Made by a program: the position numbers and the translations under genes. 9,899 nucleotides of DNA from an uncultured Oscillospiraceae bacterium (GTDB taxonomy: Bacteria > Bacillota > Clostridia > Oscillospirales > Oscillospiraceae): contig CANQUO010000069.1 in NCBI GenBank assembly GCA_947627085.1, positions 1 through 9,899 of the forward strand, read 5' to 3'. Under the pieces are notes generated by a model. That model worked only from the letters and a program-made list of their open reading frames with translations, was not told the DNA's origin and ran no database searches. This document shows, in pieces, positions 1 to 6,438 of the stretch (position 1 is the stretch's first letter; each line of letters starts with the position of its first letter).

Positions 1-1081
1 AAAAAATTACTGGATACTTGAAGAGCTCGCCGGTCCCGGCGGCTGCTGGGCGCCCTTCGGACCCACCGCGGAGCCGGGACAGCTGGCGGGCTACGCCCTC
101 CAGGCAATCGCCCACGGGGCCGATCTCATGTGCGTTTACCGTTGGCGCTCGGCTCTTTCAGGCGCTGAGATGATGGGCCACGGCTTACTTGACCACGACA
201 ACGGGGAAAACCGCCGCTTCGCCGAGTTCCGGGAGCTCTTCAAAAGGCTGGAGCGCCTGCCGGAGTTGGACAGGACCACCGTGCGGAGCGACGTGGCCAT
301 ACTCTACTCCGCCGACCAGGAGTTCGCCATTAAAAATCAGCGCCAATCCGGGAGCTTCGCCTACTGGACACAGCTTCGGCTCTTTGAGGAGGCCTGCGCG
401 GGTCTCGGCGTGAACACCGACGTCATACACGAGACGGAGCCCCTTGACGGGTACAAGGTGGTCATTGTGCCCGCTCACCACATAATAGAGCCGGGACTTT
501 CCGAGAGACTTGAGGCGTTCGCCGCCGCCGGCGGCACGGTGATAATAACGAACCGCTCCGGGGTGAAGGACAAGACGGGCAACTGCGTGTTCGGCGAGCC
601 CCTGCCCACGGTGTTCAGAAGGCTGTGCGGCTGTCACGTGGCCGAATACGACCCCATCGGGAAGCTGAGACAGCGCGTCTCCGCCGCCAAGGGGGAGAGC
701 TACACCGTCACCGGCTGGTGCGACATCATAGAGCCCGACACGGCCGATGTCTGGGCTCGCTACGAGGGGCGTTTTTACTCCGGAGCCGCGGCCGTCACAA
801 AGCACGCCTTCGGGGAGGGCAGGGCCTATTACGTGGGCACCGTCGGGGAGAAGGCCATGTACAGGACCCTCATGACCGAGGTACTGCGGGACCAGGCCAT
901 ACCCATGCTGACCACACTGCCCCGGGGCGTGGAGGTCACCACAAGGTCCGGCGAGGGCGGGACCTACCGCTTCTTTTTCAACAATCAAAACAGCGGCTGT
1001 CACTTCCCGCTCGGGGGCGAGACGGTATCGTTGCGGCCCTTTGAGGCCGTCATAGAGACAGGAGATGGGGAATGGGTATGA
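1..1081 (+). CDS. GH42 beta-galactosidase, C-terminal part (5' end outside window)
   Basis: The frame is open from base 2 to the TGA at 1079-1081 and gives about 359 residues with no start inside the window, so this is a 3' fragment; the internal ATG at 128 is not the start. The first residues (YWILEELAGPGGCW) match the strand that carries the catalytic nucleophile Glu in GH42 enzymes; I assign it to the Glu encoded at 20-22. Next come a GH42-like AIAHGADLMCVYRWRSALSGAE segment (AHGAD, YRWR and SGAE are the telling parts) and a HGLLDHD turn. From about base 296 (VAILYSADQEFAIKNQ) begins the Rossmann-like trimerisation domain, followed by a small beta-rich C-terminal domain. GH42 enzymes release terminal beta-galactose from oligosaccharides and are often intracellular in Gram-positives. 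The acid/base Glu and the N-terminus are not visible, so location is unknown. It overlaps the next gene by 10 nt, indicating co-transcription. Confidence 0.9.
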   Translation, partial: KNYWILEELAGPGGCWAPFGPTAEPGQLAGYALQAIAHGADLMCVYRWRSALSGAEMMGHGLLDHDNGENRRFAEFRELFKRLERLPELDRTTVRSDVAILYSADQEFAIKNQRQSGSFAYWTQLRLFEEACAGLGVNTDVIHETEPLDGYKVVIVPAHHIIEPGLSERLEAFAAAGGTVIITNRSGVKDKTGNCVFGEPLPTVFRRLCGCHVAEYDPIGKLRQRVSAAKGESYTVTGWCDIIEPDTADVWARYEGRFYSGAAAVTKHAFGEGRAYYVGTVGEKAMYRTLMTEVLRDQAIPMLTTLPRGVEVTTRSGEGGTYRFFFNNQNSGCHFPLGGETVSLRPFEAVIETGDGEWV

Positions 1082-2208
1082 GCTTCGAGCCGGTGACGGA
1101 ATTTTTAAACAGCGTTGAGGAGCTTTACGGCATACCGGCCTGCGAGTGCGTCATATACCGGGACCACCGGCCCGTCTACCGCCACTTTGCCGGCCACATG
1201 GGCTGGAAGGGCGGCGAGCCCATCCGGGGCGGCGAGTGGTACTGGATATACTCCTGCACGAAGCTTGCCACCATGACCGCCGCCATGCAGTTGTGGGAAC
1301 AGGGCAAGCTGGGCCTTGACGACCCGGTGAGCGGGTACCTTCCCGAGTATGAGCGCCTCAAGGTGAGGGACGGCGGAGAAGTCCGCCCGGCGAAAAGCGC
1401 GCTGACCGTCCGGCACCTCATGACCATGACCGGGGGCTTCAGCTACGACCAGACGCTCCCCGCCATTATGGCGGCAAAGGAGAAAAAGGCCGGCACCCGG
1501 GAGCTCATACGTATGCTGGCCTCCGAGCCGCTGGAATTTGACCCGGGCACCCATTTTCGGTACAGCATGTGCCACGACGTGATGGCCGCGGTCGTCGAGG
1601 CCGCCTCCGGGGAGAGATTTTCGGACTATCTGGAAAACCACATCTTCGCTCCATTGGGCGTCACCGGCGTGACCTTCCGGCCGGACGGGGCCAAGATGGA
1701 GCGGATGCCCTCCCAGCTTTGCTGGCACGATAAGGAGCTTTACATGTTCGAGGTGGACCGGGACAACACCCACCAGCTCACCCCGGACTACGACTCCGGC
1801 GGTGCGGGCATCTGTTGCCGGGCGGAGGACTACGCCGTATTTCTTGACGCCCTGGCCTGCGGCGGCGAGGGGGCCAACGGGGCGAGGATATTAAAGCCGG
1901 AAACGGTGAGGGTCATGACGGAAAACCAGCTCGCCGGCGAGACGCTTCGGGACTATCACGACACCATGAAGCCCTCCGAGGCCGAGGGCTACGCATTGGG
2001 CATGCGCGTCCACCTTACGGACGACGAGTTCCCGAAGGGGGAGTTCGGCTGGGACGGCGCGGCGGGGGCGTTGGCGGTGATGGAGCCAAAGAGACGATTG
2101 AGCGTCTTTTACGTTCAGCACGTGCTCAACTACCTTCCCAACTACGCAAATCTCCACCCCGAGCTTATGCGAAGGGTTTACGGGTGCGTTGACGCCGGGG
2201 AGAAATAA
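1072..2208 (+). CDS. Class-C beta-lactamase-family serine hydrolase
   Basis: A 378-residue protein of the beta-lactamase/transpeptidase-like family (PF00144 type). Visible motifs are the SxxK tetrad SCTK with predicted nucleophile Ser61 and Lys64, the YSM motif at 164-166 standing for the usual YxN/YSxxx tyrosine, and a GWDGAAG segment at 326-332 in the place of the KTG-like third motif. There is no signal peptide, so it is probably cytoplasmic and not a resistance beta-lactamase. Families like this contain esterases and amidases; substrate cannot be read from sequence. The start at 1072 is chosen because GGAG at 1061-1064 lies 7 nt upstream; a second in-frame ATG at 1078 would give an ATGA overlap with the GH42 stop but has poorer spacing. 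The overlap with the beta-galactosidase suggests translational coupling, and a carbohydrate ester substrate is a reasonable guess from context. Confidence 0.9.
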   Translation: MGMSFEPVTEFLNSVEELYGIPACECVIYRDHRPVYRHFAGHMGWKGGEPIRGGEWYWIYSCTKLATMTAAMQLWEQGKLGLDDPVSGYLPEYERLKVRDGGEVRPAKSALTVRHLMTMTGGFSYDQTLPAIMAAKEKKAGTRELIRMLASEPLEFDPGTHFRYSMCHDVMAAVVEAASGERFSDYLENHIFAPLGVTGVTFRPDGAKMERMPSQLCWHDKELYMFEVDRDNTHQLTPDYDSGGAGICCRAEDYAVFLDALACGGEGANGARILKPETVRVMTENQLAGETLRDYHDTMKPSEAEGYALGMRVHLTDDEFPKGEFGWDGAAGALAVMEPKRRLSVFYVQHVLNYLPNYANLHPELMRRVYGCVDAGEK

Positions 2209-2216
2209 AATACGAT

Positions 2217-2236
2217 TGGATTTTAAAGAAAATCCA
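2217..2236 (+). other. Small AT-rich hairpin after the serine hydrolase gene
   Basis: Perfect 8-bp inverted repeat TGGATTTT-AAAG-AAAATCCA beginning 9 nt after the stop at 2208. It lies just before the stronger 2245-2274 hairpin. It may help protect or terminate the plus-strand transcript, but is too AT-rich to be convincing alone. Confidence 0.45.
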
Positions 2237-2244
2237 TGAAAAAA

Positions 2245-2280
2245 CGAGGATGGCAGATAATTTTGCCATCCTCGAATATT
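2245..2280. terminator. Probable bidirectional intrinsic terminator between convergent genes
   Basis: An 11-bp perfect stem, CGAGGATGGCA (2245-2255) with TGCCATCCTCG (2264-2274), closes an 8-nt loop. It is followed on the plus strand by AATATTTTATT, and on the minus strand by TTTTCATGGATTTT. It lies between the plus-strand serine hydrolase (stop 2208) and the minus-strand GH105 gene (stop 2293), the expected place for a shared terminator. Confidence 0.85.
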
Positions 2281-2292
2281 TTATTGCGGGTA

Positions 2293-3435
2293 TTACTCCT
2301 CGTCCAGCTCGTGGCTCAGAAGGTGCTCGGTGTAGCACATGAGGAAGGGGGCCACGCCCTTGGCGTCGTTCTCCACCACGGGCTCGGAGATGTAGTACTC
2401 GAAGGAGCCGTCCCGGCGGCGGTTGTTCTCGGGCCCGAGGCCGGCGACAAGGCAGATACCGCCCAGGTTCAGCTTGCCGTCGCGCTCGGTGAGGTACCGG
2501 TCGCAGATGGACTGGAATATGGCCGCGCCACGGGGGCAACAGCTGTAATCCAGGATGCCCAGGCGCGCGCCCTTCAGGAAGAAGTAGGCCACCATGGCGC
2601 TGCCGGAGGTCTCGGGATAGTTGCCCTCACGGCCCACCTGGTTGGGGACCTGATAGAGCATACCGGTCTTGGTGTCGATGTAAGGGATGAGGTTCTGGGC
2701 GAGCTCCCGGGCGATGGATATTATCTCGTCCTTGAAGTCGTCGTGGCCGGGGGCGATGTAGCTTATGACGTCCACCAGCGCGGCGGCGAACCAGCCCAGG
2801 GAGCGGAGCCAGGGGTTTTTGGACTTGCCGTCCTCACCGGCCCAGAAGGCCTTTTTGGAGGCGTCGTAGCCGTGGCGGTAAAGGCCGGTCTCCGGGTCGA
2901 ACATCTTCTCGCGGACGGTGTGGAACTGGCGGCGGATGTCGTCATAGCCGGCGCAGTTTTCAAACTCCGTGGTGTAGCGGGTGTAAAAAACCTGGGCCAT
3001 GTAGAGCCCGTCCAGCCAGACCTGGTTGGGGTAGATGGCCTTGTGCCAGAAGTTGCCCTCCACGGTGCGGGGCTGGCGGAGAAGCTGGCCGTGGAGTATC
3101 TCGATGGCCTTGCGGTATTTCTCCTTGCCCGTGGCGTTGTAGAGGTCAAAGAGCACCCGGCCCTCGCAGATGTTGTCAAGGTTGTAGTCCTCCTCGGAAT
3201 ACCCGAGCAGGGAGCCGTCGTCGTGGACGTAGAAGTCGATGAAGTTGTCCACGAAGTCGAAATATCTCTTCTCGCCGGTTATGGCGTAGAGGTTCAAAAG
3301 GGAGATCATCATACAGCCGTCGATGTAATTCCAGCCGTTTATTTTGCCCTCCTTTATCTTCTCGATGTTCCACAGCGGCGTGCTGGGGGTGGAGTCCGCC
3401 ATGACCCGCTCCACGTAGCGTTCAATAGTGTTCAT
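2293..3435 (-). CDS. GH105 unsaturated rhamnogalacturonyl/glucuronyl hydrolase (YteR/RhiN-like)
   Basis: A 380-residue protein with the (alpha/alpha)6-barrel pattern of GH105/GH88. Strong family signatures are DNICEGRVLFDLYNATG (about 87-103), QPRTVEGNFWHK (121-132) and YPNQVWLDGLYMA (135-147). Asp142 matches the position of the catalytic Asp143 of Bacillus YteR, and RHG at 187-189 provides the conserved substrate-site His. These enzymes hydrate the 4,5-unsaturated uronic acid at the non-reducing end of lyase products, releasing 5-keto-4-deoxyuronate, the substrate of KduI encoded just upstream. No signal peptide, so cytoplasmic. The frame stays open to 3696, but that part overlaps kduI; the ATG at 3435 has an ideal AGGAGGG 8-14 nt upstream. 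Length is typical of YteR. GH105 members differ in substrate (rhamnogalacturonan, ulvan, glycosaminoglycan), so exact substrate is uncertain. Confidence 0.92.
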   Translation of the reverse strand: MNTIERYVERVMADSTPSTPLWNIEKIKEGKINGWNYIDGCMMISLLNLYAITGEKRYFDFVDNFIDFYVHDDGSLLGYSEEDYNLDNICEGRVLFDLYNATGKEKYRKAIEILHGQLLRQPRTVEGNFWHKAIYPNQVWLDGLYMAQVFYTRYTTEFENCAGYDDIRRQFHTVREKMFDPETGLYRHGYDASKKAFWAGEDGKSKNPWLRSLGWFAAALVDVISYIAPGHDDFKDEIISIARELAQNLIPYIDTKTGMLYQVPNQVGREGNYPETSGSAMVAYFFLKGARLGILDYSCCPRGAAIFQSICDRYLTERDGKLNLGGICLVAGLGPENNRRRDGSFEYYISEPVVENDAKGVAPFLMCYTEHLLSHELDEE

Positions 3436-3468
3436 CAAATGCCCTCCTAAAAGCGTTTTACCGATATT

Positions 3469-3493
3469 CCCCGGCATATTTTGCGTGCCGGGG
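3469..3493 (-). other. Intercistronic hairpin between kduI and the GH105 gene
   Basis: Perfect 8-bp stem CCCCGGCA (3469-3476) with TGCCGGGG (3486-3493) around a 9-nt loop, in the 65-nt gap between the kduI stop and the GH105 start. On the transcribed minus strand it is followed by AATATCGGTAAAACG, without a proper U-run. It could be a partial terminator or an RNA-stability element, leaving the two genes in one operon. Confidence 0.6.
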
Positions 3494-3500
3494 GGAAATT

Positions 3501-4343
3501 TTATTTCAGATTCTGGGTGGGTATGCCGTCCATGTCGTCGAAGTCCTGATTTTCGCCGCACATGCCCCAGATGAAGGTGTAGTTGGCGGTGCCCACGCCG
3601 GAGTGGATTGACCAGCTGGGGGAGATGACGGCCTCCTCGTTGTGCATGACCAGGTGACGGGTCTCCTGGGGCTGGCCCATCATGTGGAATACGCACTGGT
3701 CGGGGGCGACCTCAAAGTACATATAGACCTCCATGCGGCGCTCGTGGGTGTGGCTGGGCATGGTGTTCCACACGTTGCCGGGGAGAAGGGCGGTCATGCC
3801 CATGGAGAGCTGGCAGCTTTCGCACACGGCGGGGTGGATGTACTGGCGCAGGATGCGCTCGTTCACCGTCTCCTGGCTTCCCAGGTGGTTGTAGCGGGCC
3901 TTCTCCATGGGGATGAGCACGGTGGGGCAGGTGCGGTGGGCGGGGGAGGAGTTTACATAGAACTTGGCGGGGTTTGTTTTGTCGACGGACTTGAACACCA
4001 GCTCCTTTGTGCCCATGCCCACGTAGATGCCGTCCTTGGTGCCGACCTTATACTCCGTGCCGTCAAGGACCATGACGCCGGGCCCGCCGATGTTGATGGC
4101 GCCAAGCTCCCGGCGCTCAAGGAAGTAGGGGGCCGCCAGCTCCTTGAAGGAGCCCAGGACCAGGTCCTCCTCCACCGGCATGATGCCGCCGGCGATGATG
4201 CGGTCCTGATGGGAATAGGTCAGGTTTATGGAGTCGGGCTGGAAGATGTGGGAGATGTGATAGTGCCGGCGAAGGTCCTCGGTGGTGTAGTGCTTGGAAT
4301 CCTCCGGATGGTTGGCGTAGCGCACATCAAAGTTGATATTCAT
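3501..4343 (-). CDS. kduI: 5-dehydro-4-deoxy-D-glucuronate isomerase KduI
   Basis: A 280-residue cupin isomerase, full length against the 278-residue E. coli enzyme. It converts 5-keto-4-deoxyuronate into 3-deoxy-D-glycero-2,5-hexodiulosonate, a cytoplasmic step in breakdown of pectin and other uronate glycans, normally followed by KduD. The expected metal ligands are present: His198 and His200 in SHTH, Glu205 in MEVYMYF, and His247 in WSIHSGVG, each two residues beyond the E. coli numbers (196, 198, 203, 245). Other family signatures are RYANHPEDSKHYTTEDLR near the N-terminus, GAINIGGPG (81-89), YVNSSPAH (129-136) and FIWGMCGENQ near the C-terminus. AGGAGG sits 6 nt before the ATG. It is upstream of the GH105 gene, which makes its substrate. 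Upstream are an AT-rich stretch without a convincing promoter and then the hairpin repeats, so it probably relies on the isomerase promoter at 5550-5578. Confidence 0.97.
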   Translation of the reverse strand: MNINFDVRYANHPEDSKHYTTEDLRRHYHISHIFQPDSINLTYSHQDRIIAGGIMPVEEDLVLGSFKELAAPYFLERRELGAINIGGPGVMVLDGTEYKVGTKDGIYVGMGTKELVFKSVDKTNPAKFYVNSSPAHRTCPTVLIPMEKARYNHLGSQETVNERILRQYIHPAVCESCQLSMGMTALLPGNVWNTMPSHTHERRMEVYMYFEVAPDQCVFHMMGQPQETRHLVMHNEEAVISPSWSIHSGVGTANYTFIWGMCGENQDFDDMDGIPTQNLK

Positions 4344-4395
4344 ATTGTACCTCCTGATATGTAAAAATTGAAATTTATTTTAAAAATCAAATTTA
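4344..4395 (-). other. AT-rich kduI leader
   Basis: About 50 nt between the hairpin repeats and kduI, rich in A/T runs. It contains a TTGATT-like box at the repeat-proximal end, but no -10 box at good spacing that would leave room for the ribosome binding site (4350-4355). I see no safe promoter here. Confidence 0.4.
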
Positions 4396-4638
4396 CCTCT
4401 TTGGCTCCCTTGCAGGCGTAGCCTGGAAGGGAGCTGTCGCGAAGCGACTGAGGGTTCCTACCTCTTTGGTGCCCTTGCGTGCGAAGCACGGAAGGCTACG
4501 CCCGCAGGCGTGCATCACAGCGCAACCGCCGCGGAGCGGCGGCTCTTAGCGCGGAGATGAGCTGTCGCGTAGCGACTGAGGGTTCCTACCGCCTCAGCCC
4601 CCGCGCCAAGCTGTCGCGAAGCGACTGAGGGTTTACAC
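4396..4638. repeat. Cluster of GCGNAGC hairpin repeats (MITE/REP-like)
   Basis: Three related units stand head to tail. Units A and B begin with the same CCTCTTTGG (4396, 4461), and all three end in a 25-nt block of form AGCTGTCGCGNAGCGAC plus TGAGGGTT: 4432-4456, 4560-4584 and 4609-4633. The second block differs from the others by one base in the loop (T for A). Units A and B end with TTCCTACC. Inside lie mini-hairpins: CAGGC-GTA-GCCTG (4413-4425, extended by GCTCCCTT/AAGGGAGC at 4404-4411 and 4427-4434), GTCGC-GAA-GCGAC (4436-4448), CGTGC-GAA-GCACG (4478-4490), CCGCCGC-GGA-GCGGCGG (4526-4542), GTCGC-GTA-GCGAC (4564-4576) and GTCGC-GAA-GCGAC (4613-4625). There is no coding capacity. The element fills the gap between isomerase and kduI in a minus-strand operon, so its transcript would carry many stable hairpins. 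I believe similar elements are common in gut Clostridia, but cannot search for them here. Confidence 0.85.
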
Positions 4639-5478
4639 CCGCGCCCAGATATCCCGTATGGTCTTGACGGCGTACTCGATATCCTCGCCCACGGTGCCCT
4701 CCAGCACCAGCACGGCGTCGGGGTTTGAGGCCTTTATTTTGCCAAGTATGGCCTCCTTGTCAAGGTCGCCACGGCCGAAGCCCACCTGCTTGGGGGCGGA
4801 GCCGTCGTCGGTGAGCAGGCAGTCCTTCATGTGGAAGAGGAGTATGTTTTTCCCGAAGAGCTCCAGCCCCCGGTCGAGGATGTCGAGGTAGTCGTACTGG
4901 TTGTGACCGTCCATGTAATTATAGAGGTCAAATATGACCTTCACGTTGGGCCGGTCCATCATCTTTATGACACGGTTCAAAATATTCGGGTTCCAGCACA
5001 CGTGGCCCGCCGCGCCCTCAATTGCGATATTGACGCCGTGACCAGCGGCGATATCGGCAAGGCGCCCGAAGGTATCGGCCACCTGCTCATAGGCCTCGGG
5101 CATGCGGTTTTTCGGGTGGTATATCCAGGGGTCGCCGTTATAGGAGCCGGTCTCACTGCCCACGTACTCTCCGCCCAGGGCCTTGAGCTTGCCAAGGTAG
5201 TCGGCGAACACGTCAAAGCCCTTTTGGGCCTTGGCCCTGTCCGGATGGGCTTGGTTGAAATAGGCCCCCACCAGGGGCACGCACACCCCGGCGGCTTTGA
5301 GAGCGTCGCCGATCTCACGGGCGCGCTCCGGCGTGAGCCCACCCACGGCGTAGGGTATGTCGTCGTAGGATTTGTAGCACACCAGCTGAAGGCCGTCGAT
5401 GCCCAGGGCCTTCACCCTTGAGATTATATCGCCGGTGCCCTTCACGCCCAGATCGTGCCCACGGATGCACAGCTTCAT
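4633..5478 (-). CDS. TIM-barrel sugar (phosphate) isomerase/epimerase family protein
   Basis: A 281-residue protein of the AP-endonuclease-2-like TIM-barrel family (PF01261 type), which covers xylose isomerase-like, hydroxypyruvate isomerase and ketose epimerase enzymes. The usual metal-site residues appear in order at strand ends: Glu154 (IAIEG), Asp184 (IFDLYN), His216 (LLFHMKD) and Glu260 (LVLEG); GFGRGDLD (233-240) is the common loop before the last strands. No signal peptide. AAAGGAGG lies 8 nt before the ATG, and a strong promoter lies about 65 nt further up. It is the first gene of the isomerase-kduI-GH105 part of the locus, so it probably interconverts a uronate or keto-sugar from the same glycan; the exact reaction is unknown. 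The stop codon TAA (4633-4635) falls inside the last copy of the adjacent hairpin repeat. Confidence 0.88.
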   Translation of the reverse strand: MKLCIRGHDLGVKGTGDIISRVKALGIDGLQLVCYKSYDDIPYAVGGLTPERAREIGDALKAAGVCVPLVGAYFNQAHPDRAKAQKGFDVFADYLGKLKALGGEYVGSETGSYNGDPWIYHPKNRMPEAYEQVADTFGRLADIAAGHGVNIAIEGAAGHVCWNPNILNRVIKMMDRPNVKVIFDLYNYMDGHNQYDYLDILDRGLELFGKNILLFHMKDCLLTDDGSAPKQVGFGRGDLDKEAILGKIKASNPDAVLVLEGTVGEDIEYAVKTIRDIWARV

Positions 5479-5527
5479 ATTACACGCCTCCTTTATACTG
5501 ATTGCGAAATTATTTATGCTTGTTGCA

Positions 5528-5536
5528 CAAAATGTC
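5528..5536 (-). promoter_or_regulatory. Shared motif GACATTTTG, isomerase promoter copy
   Basis: On the minus strand GACATTTTG begins 13 nt after the -10 box. The same nine bases stand at the same distance from the -10 box of the esterase-araC promoter (7349-7357). This copy lacks the clear inverted half present at the other site. Confidence 0.5.
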
Positions 5537-5549
5537 AGCCGTTTTTATC

Positions 5550-5578
5550 ATTATACACCGGCAAAATTGCCCGTTCAA
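5550..5578 (-). promoter_or_regulatory. Sigma-A-type promoter for the isomerase-kduI-GH105 genes
   Basis: On the minus strand TTGAAC (5578-5573) and TATAAT (5555-5550) are separated by exactly 17 nt. The start point would be near 5543, giving a leader of about 65 nt. It lies in an AT-rich gap between araC and the isomerase gene, as expected for an internal promoter of the locus. Confidence 0.85.
5560..5571. promoter_or_regulatory. Dyad between -35 and -10 (candidate operator)
   Basis: GGCAA-AA-TTGCC, a 5-2-5 inverted repeat, lies wholly inside the 17-nt promoter spacer. A protein bound here would block RNA polymerase, as many LacI/GntR-type repressors do. The cognate regulator is unknown and no such repressor is encoded in the window. 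Confidence 0.45.
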
Positions 5579-5617
5579 TATCATTTTCGACAGAAGATAT
5601 TCACAAAACGGAGCAGT

Positions 5618-5681
5618 ATCATCACTCAATGGCCCACCGTCCGCCCGGAGCGGCATCATCACTCTATGGGCTGGCCCACCG
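5618..5681. repeat. Imperfect direct duplication around the araC stop codon
   Basis: ATCATCACTC followed by A/T-ATG and GGCCCACCG occurs at 5655-5681, covering the araC stop and last codons, and again at 5618-5639 just downstream. The second copy lacks about 5 nt and has a base change. It looks like a decayed tandem duplication of the gene end. Confidence 0.55.
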
Positions 5682-6438
5682 CGCGCTCCATGGCGCGGCG
5701 GCGCTGTTCCTTGGCGAAGGCCGAGGGGGAGCACCCGAAGTGCTTGTTGAACACCCGGGAGAAGTAGAGAGGGTCTGAATAGCCGCACATCTCCGCCACC
5801 TCCGCCACGGAGTAGTCCCGGCTCCACATGGCCGAGAGCATACTCTCGGCCTTTTTCATCCGGAGGCTGGTCATGTACTCCAGGGGCGTGACGCCTATCT
5901 CCTTTTTAAAGAGCTTTCGGAGGTAGTCGTAGTGGAAGGGGAGCTTTCGGATGGCGGCGTCCAGAGCGAAGTCCGGCTGGGTGTAGCTGTGCATTATGGC
6001 CACGCGTATCTGCTCCACGGGCTCGGAGAAGCCGCTGTTGGAAAGGTGCACCAGCATGTAGCTGGCTATAAGGTCCCCCAACGCCTCCAGCACCAGCTCG
6101 CGCTTTGTTATGTCGGATTGGTAGTAGTACCGGGCGTCGGTGAAGGCGAAGCGGAAACGGCCCTCGTCGTCGGATATCTTGAAGGGGCCCTTGCTGTGGA
6201 AGGTGGCGGAGGCCACCCGCATGTGGATATTCGTAAAGCCGTCGTCGGAGGAGTTGGCGTGGGACATTTTGGGCGGTATGACCACTACGTCCCCCTCGTC
6301 GTAGCTGATGACCTCGCCGGTCTCAAAGGTAAAGGCCCCGTGGCCGCCGGTGCAGTAGACGAGCTCGTATTCGTCGTGGGTGTGCTCGGTGACATCGTAG
6401 GTCTTGGGATGCTCGCCAACGTAGAGGATGGAGTTCAT
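5659..6438 (-). CDS. AraC-family transcriptional regulator with cupin sensor domain
   Basis: A 259-residue regulator. Residues 1 to about 85 form a cupin-like sugar-sensing domain (HTHDEYELVYCTGGHG at 19-34, YDEGDVVVIPPKMSH at 46-60). Residues about 140-245 carry the two helix-turn-helix motifs; the second is typical (SVAEVAEMCGYSDPLYFSRVFNKHFGCSPSAF, 210-241) and the family motif GVTPLEYM is at 182-189. Proteins of this kind usually activate sugar-use operons on binding a pathway sugar. Its ATG overlaps the TGA of the preceding esterase gene (ATGA, 6438-6435), and GAGGAGG of its ribosome site lies inside the esterase C-terminal codons, so translation is coupled. It likely controls the locus, probably including its own promoter at 7371-7399 and the internal one at 5550-5578; this is inferred from position. 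Confidence 0.95.
   Translation of the reverse strand: MNSILYVGEHPKTYDVTEHTHDEYELVYCTGGHGAFTFETGEVISYDEGDVVVIPPKMSHANSSDDGFTNIHMRVASATFHSKGPFKISDDEGRFRFAFTDARYYYQSDITKRELVLEALGDLIASYMLVHLSNSGFSEPVEQIRVAIMHSYTQPDFALDAAIRKLPFHYDYLRKLFKKEIGVTPLEYMTSLRMKKAESMLSAMWSRDYSVAEVAEMCGYSDPLYFSRVFNKHFGCSPSAFAKEQRRRAMERAVGQPIE

Noticed and set aside
185..1003. Minus-strand open frame opposite the GH42 gene
   Set aside because: It is antisense to a clear GH42 domain, with shadow-type composition and no ribosome site of note.
1072..2208. Antibiotic-resistance beta-lactamase
   Set aside because: It has no signal peptide, its third motif is GWDGAAG rather than KTG, and it sits in a sugar operon; an esterase/amidase-like hydrolase is more likely.
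2236..3450. Long plus-strand open frame (404 residues) opposite the GH105 gene
   Set aside because: It is the mirror of GC-rich GH105 codons. The protein is a low-complexity V/A/G/L/E/D mix with no family motif, and its start lies inside the terminator region.
3436..3696. N-terminal extension of the GH105 frame up to 3696
   Set aside because: It would overlap kduI by almost 200 nt, is Pro/His/Arg-rich, and lacks a ribosome site; the ATG at 3435 has an ideal one.
3642..4364. Plus-strand open frame (240 residues) opposite kduI
   Set aside because: KduI on the other strand has all its metal ligands; this frame is His/Val/Gly-rich shadow sequence.
4396..4638. Possible CRISPR array
   Set aside because: Units are unequal in length, each contains inner palindromes, and the parts between repeated blocks are not uniform spacers; no cas genes are near.
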